A DNA stretch of 64,000 nt from positions 4,768,501 through 4,832,500 of the forward strand of contig NZ_CP121471.1 of NCBI RefSeq assembly GCF_033954835.1, read 5' to 3'. The translations under genes and the position numbers were made by a program. This document shows positions 19,182-29,100 of this stretch, piece by piece. The notes under the pieces were generated by a model. It saw nothing but the letters and a program-made list of their open reading frames with translations. It was not told the origin of the DNA and did not search any database. The stretch comes from Thiorhodovibrio frisius (lineage in GTDB: Bacteria > Pseudomonadota > Gammaproteobacteria > Chromatiales > Chromatiaceae). Within the stretch, counting starts at the first letter, position 1. Every line of letters begins with the position of its first letter.

Positions 19182-20602
19182 CGGCACCCCAAGTACGACC
19201 CTCCTCCCCGCCCGGCGCGCGCCCAAGCAGAGTCTCGCGGCGCCTCGCCGACGCCGTCTATGTGCTCTTGCTCTGGGCTCTGGTGCTGTTGGCAGGCTGG
19301 CATCTGGCCCGGCACGAGATTTACTGGGACTGGTCGAGTGCCGGGCGCAACCGCCTGAGCAACGAGAGCCTGGAGGTACTGTCCGCGCTCGACGCGCCGC
19401 TTAAGGTGCGGGTGTTTATCGCGCCTGATCATCCGCTGGTGCGAGAGATTGAGCAGATCCTGATGCGCTATCGGCGCGCCAGCGATCAGGTGAAAGTCGA
19501 GTATATCGACCCGATACGCGCCCCCGAACTAGCGCGCCGGCATGATGTGCGTTTGCTCGGGCAGATTCTCCTCGAGTACCAGGAGCGGCGCGAATATCTC
19601 GACCGGCTCGATGAAGCGACCCTGACCAATGCCATCGCGCGCCTGACCCTGACCCAAGCACCCTGGGTGGCCCTGCTAGAGGGACATGGTGAGCGCAGTC
19701 CGGGTGGCGGCACGGGTCGGGATATCGGACGTTTTGCTCAATGGCTGGAGCAGCGTGGATTTCGTCTACAACCGGTAGACCTGTCCCGTCTGAGCCGGAT
19801 TCCGGCCAATACCAATGTCCTGATTCTGAGCACCCCGGCCATCGCGCTCTTTCCCGGCGAGGTCGAAGCGCTGATCGACTATGTCGCCGCCGGCGGCAAT
19901 CTGCTCTGGCTACTCGACCCGGGCGATTGGCAGGGCTTCCAGCCACTCGCGAACTTGCTCGGTATCGACAGCCTGCCGGGGCAAATTGTCGATGCCGCCG
20001 GCAGCGCTTTCGATGTCGCATCGCCCAATGTCGCCGTGGTCAGCGACTGGCCCGCACATCCACTCTGGCAGGGCCTGGGCGCACCCGCGTTCTTTCCGGG
20101 CGTCTCGGCCTTCGCGCCGGAGACCCTCTCCAGCTTGGCGCCGGACTGGCAACTGATCACGTCGCTTGAGAGCAGCGCCCAGAGTTGGAATGAAACCGGT
20201 CCCATCCAGGGCAAGATCGCCCGCGAACCCGAACTGGGCGAACTGGCCGGCCCGCTACCCTTTGCGCTGGCAATGACGCGCCAAGTGCCCAGTGCCCTGC
20301 GCACAGGTGGTGCTGAGATGGCCGCATCCGCGATGGACCAACAGCGCGTGATGCTGATCGGTGACGGCGATTTTCTCAGTAACGCGGCACTTGAACGCGG
20401 GGCAAATCGCGCGCTCGGCCTGCGTCTGCTGCGCTGGCTAAGCGGTGTGGAGATGATGGCCAGCGAGGCGGGTGAAAAGGATGCGCCGCTCGCGCTCACG
20501 CCAGGTCGAGCCTTTGTGCTGAGTGTCTTGGCGCTGGTGGTATTGCCATTTGGCTTTTTGCTGCTGGCGGTCGTGAGCTACTGGCGTCGCCGTCATGGTT
20601 GA
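19178..20602 (+). CDS. GldG-like ABC auxiliary protein, copy 1
   Basis: A 474-aa protein with one N-terminal membrane helix (YVLLLWALVLLAGWHL), a large periplasmic part resembling the GldG/ABC-type auxiliary domain (NRLSNESLEVLSALDAPLKVRVF, then a glutamine-amidotransferase-like fold with LSTPAIALFPGEVEALIDYVA), and a C-terminal membrane helix (FVLSVLALVVLPFGFLLLAVV). Start overlaps the permease stop by four bases, implying translational coupling. The substrate or partner is unknown. Confidence 0.85.
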   Translation: MTAPQVRPSSPPGARPSRVSRRLADAVYVLLLWALVLLAGWHLARHEIYWDWSSAGRNRLSNESLEVLSALDAPLKVRVFIAPDHPLVREIEQILMRYRRASDQVKVEYIDPIRAPELARRHDVRLLGQILLEYQERREYLDRLDEATLTNAIARLTLTQAPWVALLEGHGERSPGGGTGRDIGRFAQWLEQRGFRLQPVDLSRLSRIPANTNVLILSTPAIALFPGEVEALIDYVAAGGNLLWLLDPGDWQGFQPLANLLGIDSLPGQIVDAAGSAFDVASPNVAVVSDWPAHPLWQGLGAPAFFPGVSAFAPETLSSLAPDWQLITSLESSAQSWNETGPIQGKIAREPELGELAGPLPFALAMTRQVPSALRTGGAEMAASAMDQQRVMLIGDGDFLSNAALERGANRALGLRLLRWLSGVEMMASEAGEKDAPLALTPGRAFVLSVLALVVLPFGFLLLAVVSYWRRRHG

Positions 20603-20617
20603 CAAGGAGCAGGCCCG

Positions 20618-21199
20618 ATGAGCGGTCGCTGGCTGATCAATGGTCTGCTGCTGGCAGTCTGCACGCTGTTGTTTCTGCTCGCACGCGGGCAGCCCGAATC
20701 GCCTCCGGGTCTGGCCGGGCTGGTTGGCCTTGCGCCAGAAGCCATTACCCGTATCCGCCTGCAGCAGCAGGCCGAGCCGCCGCTGATGTTCCAATCGAGC
20801 CCCGAAGGCTGGATGATGCGCGAACCGCTGCAGGGCAAGGTGACAGCAACCATGGGCGAGCGGCTCGATGCCCTGCTGCGAGCACCCGCCACTGAGGCGT
20901 TCAAGCTGCCAGAAGCAGAGGATGCAGCCGCTAAGGATGCAACCGCGCGCGATGAAACGACCGGGGATCGGGCGTCAATGCTGGCGGATCTTGGCCTGGC
21001 CGCCCCCTGGCTGGAGCTTGAGCTGAATGATCTACACCTGTGCGCCGGCGCCGCCGACCCCATTGACCGCCGCCGTTACCTGCTCGCAGGCGATGCCGTA
21101 GTGCTGATCGACGACCGCTGGCTGCTGCCATTGCTAGCGGCACCTGCGGATTATCTGATCGATACTGATCCTTCCGCCGATCTTCTGGGTAGCGATTAG
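20618..21199 (+). CDS. DUF4340-like membrane-anchored protein, copy 1
   Basis: A 193-aa protein with an N-terminal hydrophobic anchor (WLINGLLLAVCTLLFLLA) and a short extracytoplasmic part of DUF4340 type (ITRIRLQQQAEPPLMFQSSPEGWMMREP, and a YLLAGDAVVLIDDRWLLPL end). It begins 15 bp after the GldG-like gene behind AAGGAG. It is about half as long as the paralog at 40110-41195. An Ala/Asp/Thr-rich spacer sits near residues 100-120. Confidence 0.7.
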   Translation: MSGRWLINGLLLAVCTLLFLLARGQPESPPGLAGLVGLAPEAITRIRLQQQAEPPLMFQSSPEGWMMREPLQGKVTATMGERLDALLRAPATEAFKLPEAEDAAAKDATARDETTGDRASMLADLGLAAPWLELELNDLHLCAGAADPIDRRRYLLAGDAVVLIDDRWLLPLLAAPADYLIDTDPSADLLGSD

Positions 21200-21329
21200 A
21201 TGGCTTGCCTTAACAGCATAACGCCTTGGGCGTGCTTAGGTTTTGCAAATCAAATTGCCGCCAGCTCGGCCAGCTCGGCCAAATCGGCCACCTCAGCGAA
21301 TCAAATCACCGCCGCGACGGCTCTCTGAG

Positions 21330-22145
21330 ATGCCCGAGCTGCCGGAAGTCGAAACCACATTGCGCGGCATTGCGCCGGCCTTGACCGGACAGCGCATCGA
21401 CAGACTGCTGGTGCGCGACCGGCGCCTGCGCCAGCCGGTCTCACTTGAGACCGAGGCACAGGTGCCAGGTCAGCGGATATTGCACCTGCGCCGGCGCGCC
21501 AAATACTTGCTAATTGCTCTGGAGGAGGGGTCGGTGCTGGTGCATCTGGGCATGTCTGGCAGTCTGCGTCTGGTGCCTGAGACAGCGGCCTATCGTCCGC
21601 ATGATCACATCGAACTGACACTTGAGTCTGGCGTTGCGCTGCGCCTGCACGACCCGCGCCGCTTCGGCATTTTCCAGTGGATTCCCGAGCCGGCCGAGAC
21701 CCATTCGCTGCTCGCCAGCCTGGGGCCGGAGCCGCTGTCGGCTGACTGCGACGGCGCTTACCTGTACCAGATATCCCGCAACCGGCGCGCAGCGGTCAAG
21801 TCGCTCATCATGGACAGCCGGGTGCTAGTCGGCGTTGGCAATATCTACGCCAACGAGGCGCTTTTCATGTCCGGCATTCATCCCGCCCGCGCCGCCGGGC
21901 GCATCGGCCTCGCGCGCTACCAACGCCTGGCCGACGCCATCAAGCAGGTGCTCAACGCCGCCATCGAACAGGGCGGCACCACCCTGCGGGACTTTCTGCG
22001 CGAGGACGGCAACCCCGGCTATTTCGCCCAACAATTGCGCGTCTATGGCCGCACCGGCGAACCCTGCCGCCAATGCGGCGCGCCCATCCGACTCGGGCGC
22101 ATCGGCCAGCGTTCCAGCTTCTATTGCGCGACTTGCCAGCGATAA
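21330..22145 (+). CDS. mutM: Formamidopyrimidine-DNA glycosylase
   Basis: A 271-aa DNA glycosylase/AP lyase that removes 8-oxoguanine. The start must be MPELPEVETTLRGI, because the catalytic residue is Pro after Met removal; an upstream in-frame ATG at 21243 is rejected for this reason. Also seen: the H2TH region ILMDSRVLVGVGNIYANEALF written here as SRVLVGVGNIYANEALF, and the C-terminal zinc finger CRQCGAPI and FYCATCQR. It converges on the gamma-glutamyltransferase gene. Confidence 0.96.
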   Translation: MPELPEVETTLRGIAPALTGQRIDRLLVRDRRLRQPVSLETEAQVPGQRILHLRRRAKYLLIALEEGSVLVHLGMSGSLRLVPETAAYRPHDHIELTLESGVALRLHDPRRFGIFQWIPEPAETHSLLASLGPEPLSADCDGAYLYQISRNRRAAVKSLIMDSRVLVGVGNIYANEALFMSGIHPARAAGRIGLARYQRLADAIKQVLNAAIEQGGTTLRDFLREDGNPGYFAQQLRVYGRTGEPCRQCGAPIRLGRIGQRSSFYCATCQR

Positions 22146-22175
22146 GTAACACCAGCGCGTCATAATGGTATGAGC

Positions 22176-23903
22176 CTAAGGTGCGCCAGTCAGCACCTTC
22201 GCCTCGCCTTGGCCGCGCGGATCGCTCGCGGCCTGGACGCGCTGCTTGCTCCGGTCCCAGTAAATGACCTGCATGTTACCGAACATGCCAGGGTCAACTG
22301 GCTCCAGCCGATGGCCCATGGCCTGGAGTGCGGCGGCCTCTTCGGCGTCGAAGGCGGCCGGCTCGTGCTGGATGACATCGGGCAGATACTGGTGGTGAAA
22401 GCGCGGCGCGGCCACCCAGTCGGCCGGCGTGCCGCCTTCGGTCAACGCCAGCACGGCATTGAGCACCATGGTGATGATGCGGCTGCCGCCAGGCGTGCCG
22501 AGAATGGCCACACCCTGATCGGACTCGACAAAGGTCGGGCTCATACTTGAAAGCATGCGCTTGCCGGGCGCGATGGCGTTTGCCTCGCCACCGACAAGGC
22601 CATAGGCATTAGCAACCCCAGGCTGGGCGGCGAAATCGTCCATCTCGTCGTTCAGCAGCACGCCGGTTCCCGGCGGCACAAAGCCGGCACCAAAGGGGTA
22701 ATTGATGCTGAGCGTGGCGGCGACTCGGTTGCCTTCCTTGTCCAGAATTGAGAAATGGGTGGTGTCTCGACCCTCGTCGGCCGGCTCACCCGCAGCCTCT
22801 TGCAGGGCCGGCGGCTGGCTGGGGGTGGCCCAATTCGGGTCGATATCGCGTGCCAGCCCGACAAGATAGAAGGGATGCATCAGGCGCGCGAGCGGCATCT
22901 CGACCTGATCCGGATCGCCAAGAAAGGCCGCGCGGTCCCGATAGGCGCGGCGCATGGCCTCGACGCTCAGATGCACGCGTGTGACGCGGTCCTGGGCATT
23001 AATGTTCAGGTCGGCCAGCATGCCAAGCATCTGCGCCAACCCGACACCGCCTGCCGAGGGCGGCGGCGCACTGGTGATCGTCCAGTCACCGTAGTCAAAC
23101 ACAATGGGCGCGCGCTCGATGATACGGTAGTCGCGCAGGTCTTCCATCGTCCAGATGCCGCCGGCTTCGCGCACGCCGGCGACCAGTTGTTCGGCCAGTT
23201 CGCCGGTGTAGAAGCCGTCACGCCCACGCGCGGCGATGCGCTCTAGCGTGCCGGCCAGCTCGGGTTGGCGCAGCAAATGGCCCTCGGGCGGCACTTCGCC
23301 GGCGAGCAGGAATTGTTCGTCAGCGGCGGGTGATGCGCGCAGCACCTCCAGGCGCCAGTCGGCCAGTCGTCGGTAATGCGCATCAATCGTGAAACCATCG
23401 CGTGCCAGGCGGATGGCGGGGGCCAGACTTTGACTTAGAGGCAGACGCGCATAGTGGGCCGCGAGATGATCCAGCGCCGCCGGGACACCGGGTATTCCGG
23501 CCGCTAGCGGGCCGTTCAGCGCCAGCTCTGGCACCAGTTCGCCGGAATTGTTCAGATACATATCGGGACTGGCAGCCAGCGGCGCCCGTTCGCGGCCGTC
23601 GACAAAGACTGAGCGGTCTTCGCCGCTCAGGTGCAGCAGCCAGAAGCCGCCACCGCCGAGCCCGGAGCTATAAGGCTCTACCACGGCCAGCGTTGCTGCC
23701 ACCGCGATGGCGGCATCGAAGGCATTGCCCCCGGCGGCAAGTATTTGCTCCCCGGCTTGCGTGGCCGCCGGATGCGCGCTGGCAATAGCCGCAGCTGGTG
23801 GGGTGACGGGCGCGCCATGGGCGGCGGACAGGCCGAACAGCAGGATCGCGCACAGCAGCCGCACGCCGGGCAACACCCTGAGGGGGCGGGCGGTTGGAAT
23901 CAT
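22176..23903 (-). CDS. ggt: Gamma-glutamyltransferase
   Basis: A 575-aa periplasmic enzyme that transfers or hydrolyses the gamma-glutamyl group of glutathione. It has a Sec-type signal (LLCAILLFGLSAAHGA), the large-subunit start HPAATQAGEQILAAGGNAFDAA, and the self-cleavage site with nucleophile Thr in DTTHFSILDKEGN, followed by the small-subunit oxyanion part MLSSMSPTF and the GTPGGSRI loop. ATG 23903 gives a proper signal peptide. Longer in-frame starts would run into the ferredoxin gene. A perfect 7-bp inverted repeat (22178-22199) covers its stop codon. Confidence 0.94.
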   Translation of the reverse strand: MIPTARPLRVLPGVRLLCAILLFGLSAAHGAPVTPPAAAIASAHPAATQAGEQILAAGGNAFDAAIAVAATLAVVEPYSSGLGGGGFWLLHLSGEDRSVFVDGRERAPLAASPDMYLNNSGELVPELALNGPLAAGIPGVPAALDHLAAHYARLPLSQSLAPAIRLARDGFTIDAHYRRLADWRLEVLRASPAADEQFLLAGEVPPEGHLLRQPELAGTLERIAARGRDGFYTGELAEQLVAGVREAGGIWTMEDLRDYRIIERAPIVFDYGDWTITSAPPPSAGGVGLAQMLGMLADLNINAQDRVTRVHLSVEAMRRAYRDRAAFLGDPDQVEMPLARLMHPFYLVGLARDIDPNWATPSQPPALQEAAGEPADEGRDTTHFSILDKEGNRVAATLSINYPFGAGFVPPGTGVLLNDEMDDFAAQPGVANAYGLVGGEANAIAPGKRMLSSMSPTFVESDQGVAILGTPGGSRIITMVLNAVLALTEGGTPADWVAAPRFHHQYLPDVIQHEPAAFDAEEAAALQAMGHRLEPVDPGMFGNMQVIYWDRSKQRVQAASDPRGQGEAKVLTGAP

Positions 23904-23994
23904 GGTTTGGATAGCGCTCGGGCGGGGCTTGGAAGAAGGAGGGCGCGATCCGGCAGCAGGCGCGGATCGCGCGGGACTGAGTCGGGCGACCAAC

Positions 23995-24781
<787 letters not shown>

Positions 24782-24880
24782 GGTTCGTCAGTCGCAAGGG
24801 TGCCGGGTAAGGGAAGTAAAGGCCGCCAGCATAACAGAGGGCGATGAGCGTCCGCGCAAGCGCGAATCAGGAAAAGGCCG

Positions 24881-26137
24881 TTAGGCGCCGTCAACACCGG
24901 ACTCCAAATCGGTCAGGAGGGCTTGGATCACCCGCTCTTCTTCAATCACCTGCCCACGCGCTTGCATGGCCCGGCTGAGCTCCGGGTCCCATTCGGCGGT
25001 GACCGGGCCGTCAGTCAACGGCTTGCCTGAATCCGATGCGTCGAGGTAGTCCGCCGCACCCATGCGCCAAGGGAGCGCACCGTGGCGATTAATGATGCCG
25101 TTGGCGATGCAGATGCCGGGCCAGTCGAAGTCACCGTGGTATCTGAGCTGAGCTCCGACTCCGGCGAGCTGGGTCAGCAAGGTGGTGACCGCTGCGCTAG
25201 GTTGGCCTCGGGTGCAAATCAATGGGGCGCAATCCGAACCCAGGGCATTCGCGGCCTCGGCGACGACGGCGGGGTTCTCGCAGATGGAAATCGGGGTCGT
25301 GCCTGGGGTCCAGACCGGCGGATCTTTCAGGAGCTGTCTCAGGGTGAGGTAGAGCGGCTCGCCACTGCCGGCGGCGGCATGGATGATGGACGCGGTGGCG
25401 CCGCCCCCGTCAATGCTCAGGTTTAGAACCAAGACCGTGCTGGTGATGCCGCCGCCGACCAGAACACCGGCAGCCGCCCACAGCTCATCAGTGGAAGCCG
25501 TCTGGTCGTCGACGCACAGGGCGCGTTTGACCAGGGTGGCCACGGGCCGACCGTCGTCCAGGCCGTGGGCGTCGCCGAGACAACCGGCCGCCACTGTGCT
25601 CAGGGTTTTACCCCGTTGCGGGAGACATTGGAGAACACTCAGGGCTTGGCGCAAGAGCGTTTCGGCCCGAACAGGATCCTGGCCGGCGAGCCGCTTCAAG
25701 AGGCCCTCGCGCTCCAATGCCGCGAGCCATGTGATCGCATTGAGCCGTTTTGCCTCCGCGCCATGGCGGTCGAAGACCTGCCGCCAGGCCCGCTGGCGAT
25801 CTTCACGTTCTGCGCCGAGATCGCGGAGCGGTCCACTAAGAGCTTCGATGGCCGTGCGCAGATTCGGGGCCAGATCGGCGCGTTGCAGGATGTCTTCCAA
25901 GTACTGTAAAGGCAGGCCGAGTCGGTTGCCGCTGCTGGGCCGGCGACCCAGCAGCTCGTCCAGCGCCCGGCGCTCCTGCTCGGTCGGATCGGCGATGGAG
26001 ACCCGCTCCGCGCCGCCGCGCTCCAGTCCGACCCGGACCGCTTGCAGGATGCGTGCAAGTTCGGGGCGATCCAGCAAGGACCTGAGCCGCTGCAAATCGA
26101 CCCCGGAATGGTCAGAGCAGAGATTGCTGCGGGTCAT
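24881..26137 (-). CDS. jetD: Wadjet type II nuclease subunit JetD (TIGR02679/DUF2399)
   Basis: A 418-aa protein of the TIGR02679 family with a C-terminal DUF2399 Toprim-like domain. Seen: ENPAVVAEAANALG and the acidic YHGDFDWPGICIAN motif expected for metal binding in the topoisomerase-like nuclease that cuts closed circular DNA in Wadjet systems. The chosen ATG (MTRSNLCSDHSG) lies inside the end of jetC, giving a 26-bp overlap, so translation is probably coupled. Together with jetC, jetB and jetA it forms a type II Wadjet set. Longer in-frame starts overlap jetC further and are rejected. Confidence 0.9.
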   Translation of the reverse strand: MTRSNLCSDHSGVDLQRLRSLLDRPELARILQAVRVGLERGGAERVSIADPTEQERRALDELLGRRPSSGNRLGLPLQYLEDILQRADLAPNLRTAIEALSGPLRDLGAEREDRQRAWRQVFDRHGAEAKRLNAITWLAALEREGLLKRLAGQDPVRAETLLRQALSVLQCLPQRGKTLSTVAAGCLGDAHGLDDGRPVATLVKRALCVDDQTASTDELWAAAGVLVGGGITSTVLVLNLSIDGGGATASIIHAAAGSGEPLYLTLRQLLKDPPVWTPGTTPISICENPAVVAEAANALGSDCAPLICTRGQPSAAVTTLLTQLAGVGAQLRYHGDFDWPGICIANGIINRHGALPWRMGAADYLDASDSGKPLTDGPVTAEWDPELSRAMQARGQVIEEERVIQALLTDLESGVDGA

Positions 26138-29100
26138 GATCCTCTCGTTCCATGACGTCCGCTTCCTCGGCGACCGGTGCGCGCATCGGCGGCGTCTCGT
26201 CGGGACGGCGCTGGACACCGTCCCAAGTCCAGCGCGAGATATAGACAGCGTCGATGCCCTCCTGGCGCACCAGCTGGGCGATGGCCAGACCCGGCACCTC
26301 GGCATAACAGCCCCATTCCCGCTCGCTGGTGAGCATGAAATCCAGGTCAAATTGGGCCATGAGCCCCAGGCATTTGGCGCGCGAGTCGTCGTCGATACCG
26401 GCGAAGGCCTCGTCGAGCATCACCAGACGCGGGGCCTTGGGGGCGGCACTGCCGTAGTGGCTGGAGGCGGCGGCGAACAGCGGCAGGGTGACCACCAATG
26501 CGCGCTCGCCGCCGGAGGCAGGTCCGTAGGCGGGACGCCAGCGACCGCCCTGCCAGCGCTCGACGGTAAATCGGTGCCAGCGGCGGTAGTCCAGGGCATG
26601 GGCCAGATGCTGGATCAGGGTGCCGCCGTCGTCGGACTGGCGGACCTCGTCGATGCGCCGTTGCAGGAACTCGCCCACCGCGCTGCGATCCTCGTTGGAC
26701 CAGGCGGCGACGGTCTGGCGCAACAGCCGCTTGCGGGCCTCGGCGAGACCGGCCGGTGCCGCGCCGGACTCCTCGTCCAGTGGTACCCAGGCCAGACGCA
26801 GTTTCATGCCGGTGCTGGTGGGTCGGTGCTCCAATTCCTTGTTGATGCGCTCCACCATGCGCTCGCCGTCGCCGATGAGCTGTTGCAGGTGGGTGGCCAC
26901 ATCGCTCATCAGGTGGGCCTCAAGCAGCTCGCGTTCCTTGGCGTCGAGCAGCGCCTTGCGCTCGGCGATCTCGGCATCCAGATTGTCGGCCAGCTCGTCG
27001 GGACCGCAGGGACGGGATTGGAAGATGACCCGGATCAGCAACAGCTCCCCATCCTGCTCGATATGCGCGGAATGGTTGTAGCGCGACAGGGTCTGCTGCA
27101 AGGGCTGGAAGCGATCGTAGAGCCCCTGCTGCTGACGGCGCCAGGCGTCCTCGCCGTGGTCCACCGCGATCAGGCTCTGCTCCATCTGCCGGGCCAGGCG
27201 CACCGAAGGATCCACCGGCCAAGGCGGTTCACGCTCCGGGGCTTCGAGCCCTGGAGTCGCGATCCCCAGCAGCCCGACCTGGGTGAAGCGGGCCAGGATG
27301 TCGATGGCGTCTTGGCGTTGTTGGTCTCTGTCGCCCAGGCTCGTGGTCAGACTGGTGTGGCGCTCGCCCAGGCGACTGACGTCGGCGGAGATTTCGATCT
27401 GCTTTTCCTGGCAAATTTTTTGTTGTTGCTGAAAGTCCTTCTCTTGCTGCTCGGTGTCGCTGATACGCCGCTGCAATTGATCGACGCCTTCGCCAAGGGT
27501 TTCCCGCAGGGTATGCATAATCGCCTCGGCCTCGCGCTGTCTGAGCGTGGCTCGCTCCAGCTCGTCGGCCTGCTCGGCGCGCTGCTCCGCCAATTCGGAG
27601 ACCCGCTCGGCCAATTCGCCGGTTTGCCGAAGCTGGTCCCAATGGTGCCGCAGGCCGGGCCAAAAGGCCGCTGCCTGCTTGTCATACTGAGACAGGGTCT
27701 CGGCGACCCCGTCAAGACCTTCCGTCTCCGCAGGGAGATCCAGGTCGAGGGCAGCTTTGTCGCGCGCATCCCGACAGTGCTCGGTGGCGGCTCGGCTCTG
27801 CTCCAGAATGCCGGTCAGGTGCTCGACGGCTGCGCGGCTCTTGGCCAGGCGCTCGCGCAGGTCGTCATGGCGCTGATGGGCCGCGCGCACCGCTTGATCG
27901 CTCGGGAGGGCCTGCCATTCCAGTTCCAGGGATGACAGCCGGTTTGCCAGCTGGTCGATGTCCTCGCTCAGAGTCTGGATCTGCTGTTGCAGTTGCGCCC
28001 GTGTCTCGGCAATCTCCCGCAAGCGCCGCTGCCGGGCTGCTTCCCGTGCCGCATGACCGATGTAGGCCGGTTCGGGCTTGGCCCAGGCGCCGGATGCGGG
28101 GCCGAGACACCAGCGTCCGTCGCCGTCGACCCAGGCGCCATGCGCCTGCTCGCCCCAGCCGATGCCGGCGAGGATGCCGGCAAGCGTCTCCGGCGCGATC
28201 CGGGCCGCTGCGGTGTTGTTGGGATCGATGGCAATCTTGAGCGCCTGGTGCAGGTTGCGGGCGGTGGGTGTGATCGGCCCGAGCATCCGGTCCCAGGTCT
28301 TGGCATCGCGCAGCGTCCCATCGGGCAGGACCCAGGCGTCCAACAAACCGCTGGACTCCAGAGCGGCTTCAAGCCCTGCCCGTTCGTTAGCGGACAGGCT
28401 GTCTGCGAACTCCAGGAGCTGCCAGAAGGGCGCGCCGTCGCGCTCCTTGCGTGCCTCCGGATCGCGGGTGTAAGGGATCGGCGGCTGGGCAAGCTCGCCC
28501 CGCTCGATGCGGTCTTGTTCTTCTGCCAGCGCGGTGACGACCGCTTGGGCCTCCGCGCGAGTGCGCGCGGCTGCTTCCTTGGCGCTGCGCAAGCAGTCCC
28601 GCGCGCTGTTGTAGCTTTGCAGCAGGGCAGGCCGCGCGGGGTTGTCGCCAGATAAGGTTTGGCACCAGTCCTGAAGCTCGGCGAGCAAGATCTCCGGGTC
28701 ATCCAGTCGCAATTCACGATTAGTCTTCAGTGCCTGGCGCAGGGCCGAGACCAGCGCAGTAGCTTGCTGGTCGACGACCTCGGCGGCTTGGACGCGGTCC
28801 TGATTCAGGCGCTCCATGGTCTCGATGGCTTGCTCGCGGCGCTCCCGGTGCCGTTGTTCCTCTTGTCTGGCCGCATCCAGTGCCTGGATGAGGCTGCGCA
28901 CTTGCGCGATGGCTTCAGTGCGACGCTGCACCGCGCAGCGGACGGCCTCGGCGGCCTGGCCGATGGCGGGGTCCGAAGCGGATGACTGACCCGGACCGCC
29001 ATCGGGCAGAACCAAGGGGGCGAGCGCGCTTTCATGCGCCCTGGCGATGCCCGCGCTGCGCGCCAGTTCGAGCCAGGTGCTCAGGTCTCGCATGCATGCC

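Noticed and set aside
22178-22199. Inverted repeat AAGGTGC-N8-GCACCTT as terminator of mutM and ggt
   Set aside because: Perfect 7-bp stem, but it covers the ggt stop codon and lacks a T-run, so it is not listed as a terminator.
25383-27935. 850-codon open frame on the plus strand
   Set aside because: Antisense to jetC and jetD, which carry clear Walker, signature and Toprim-like motifs. The opposite frame is open because of GC-rich codon bias and shows no family pattern.
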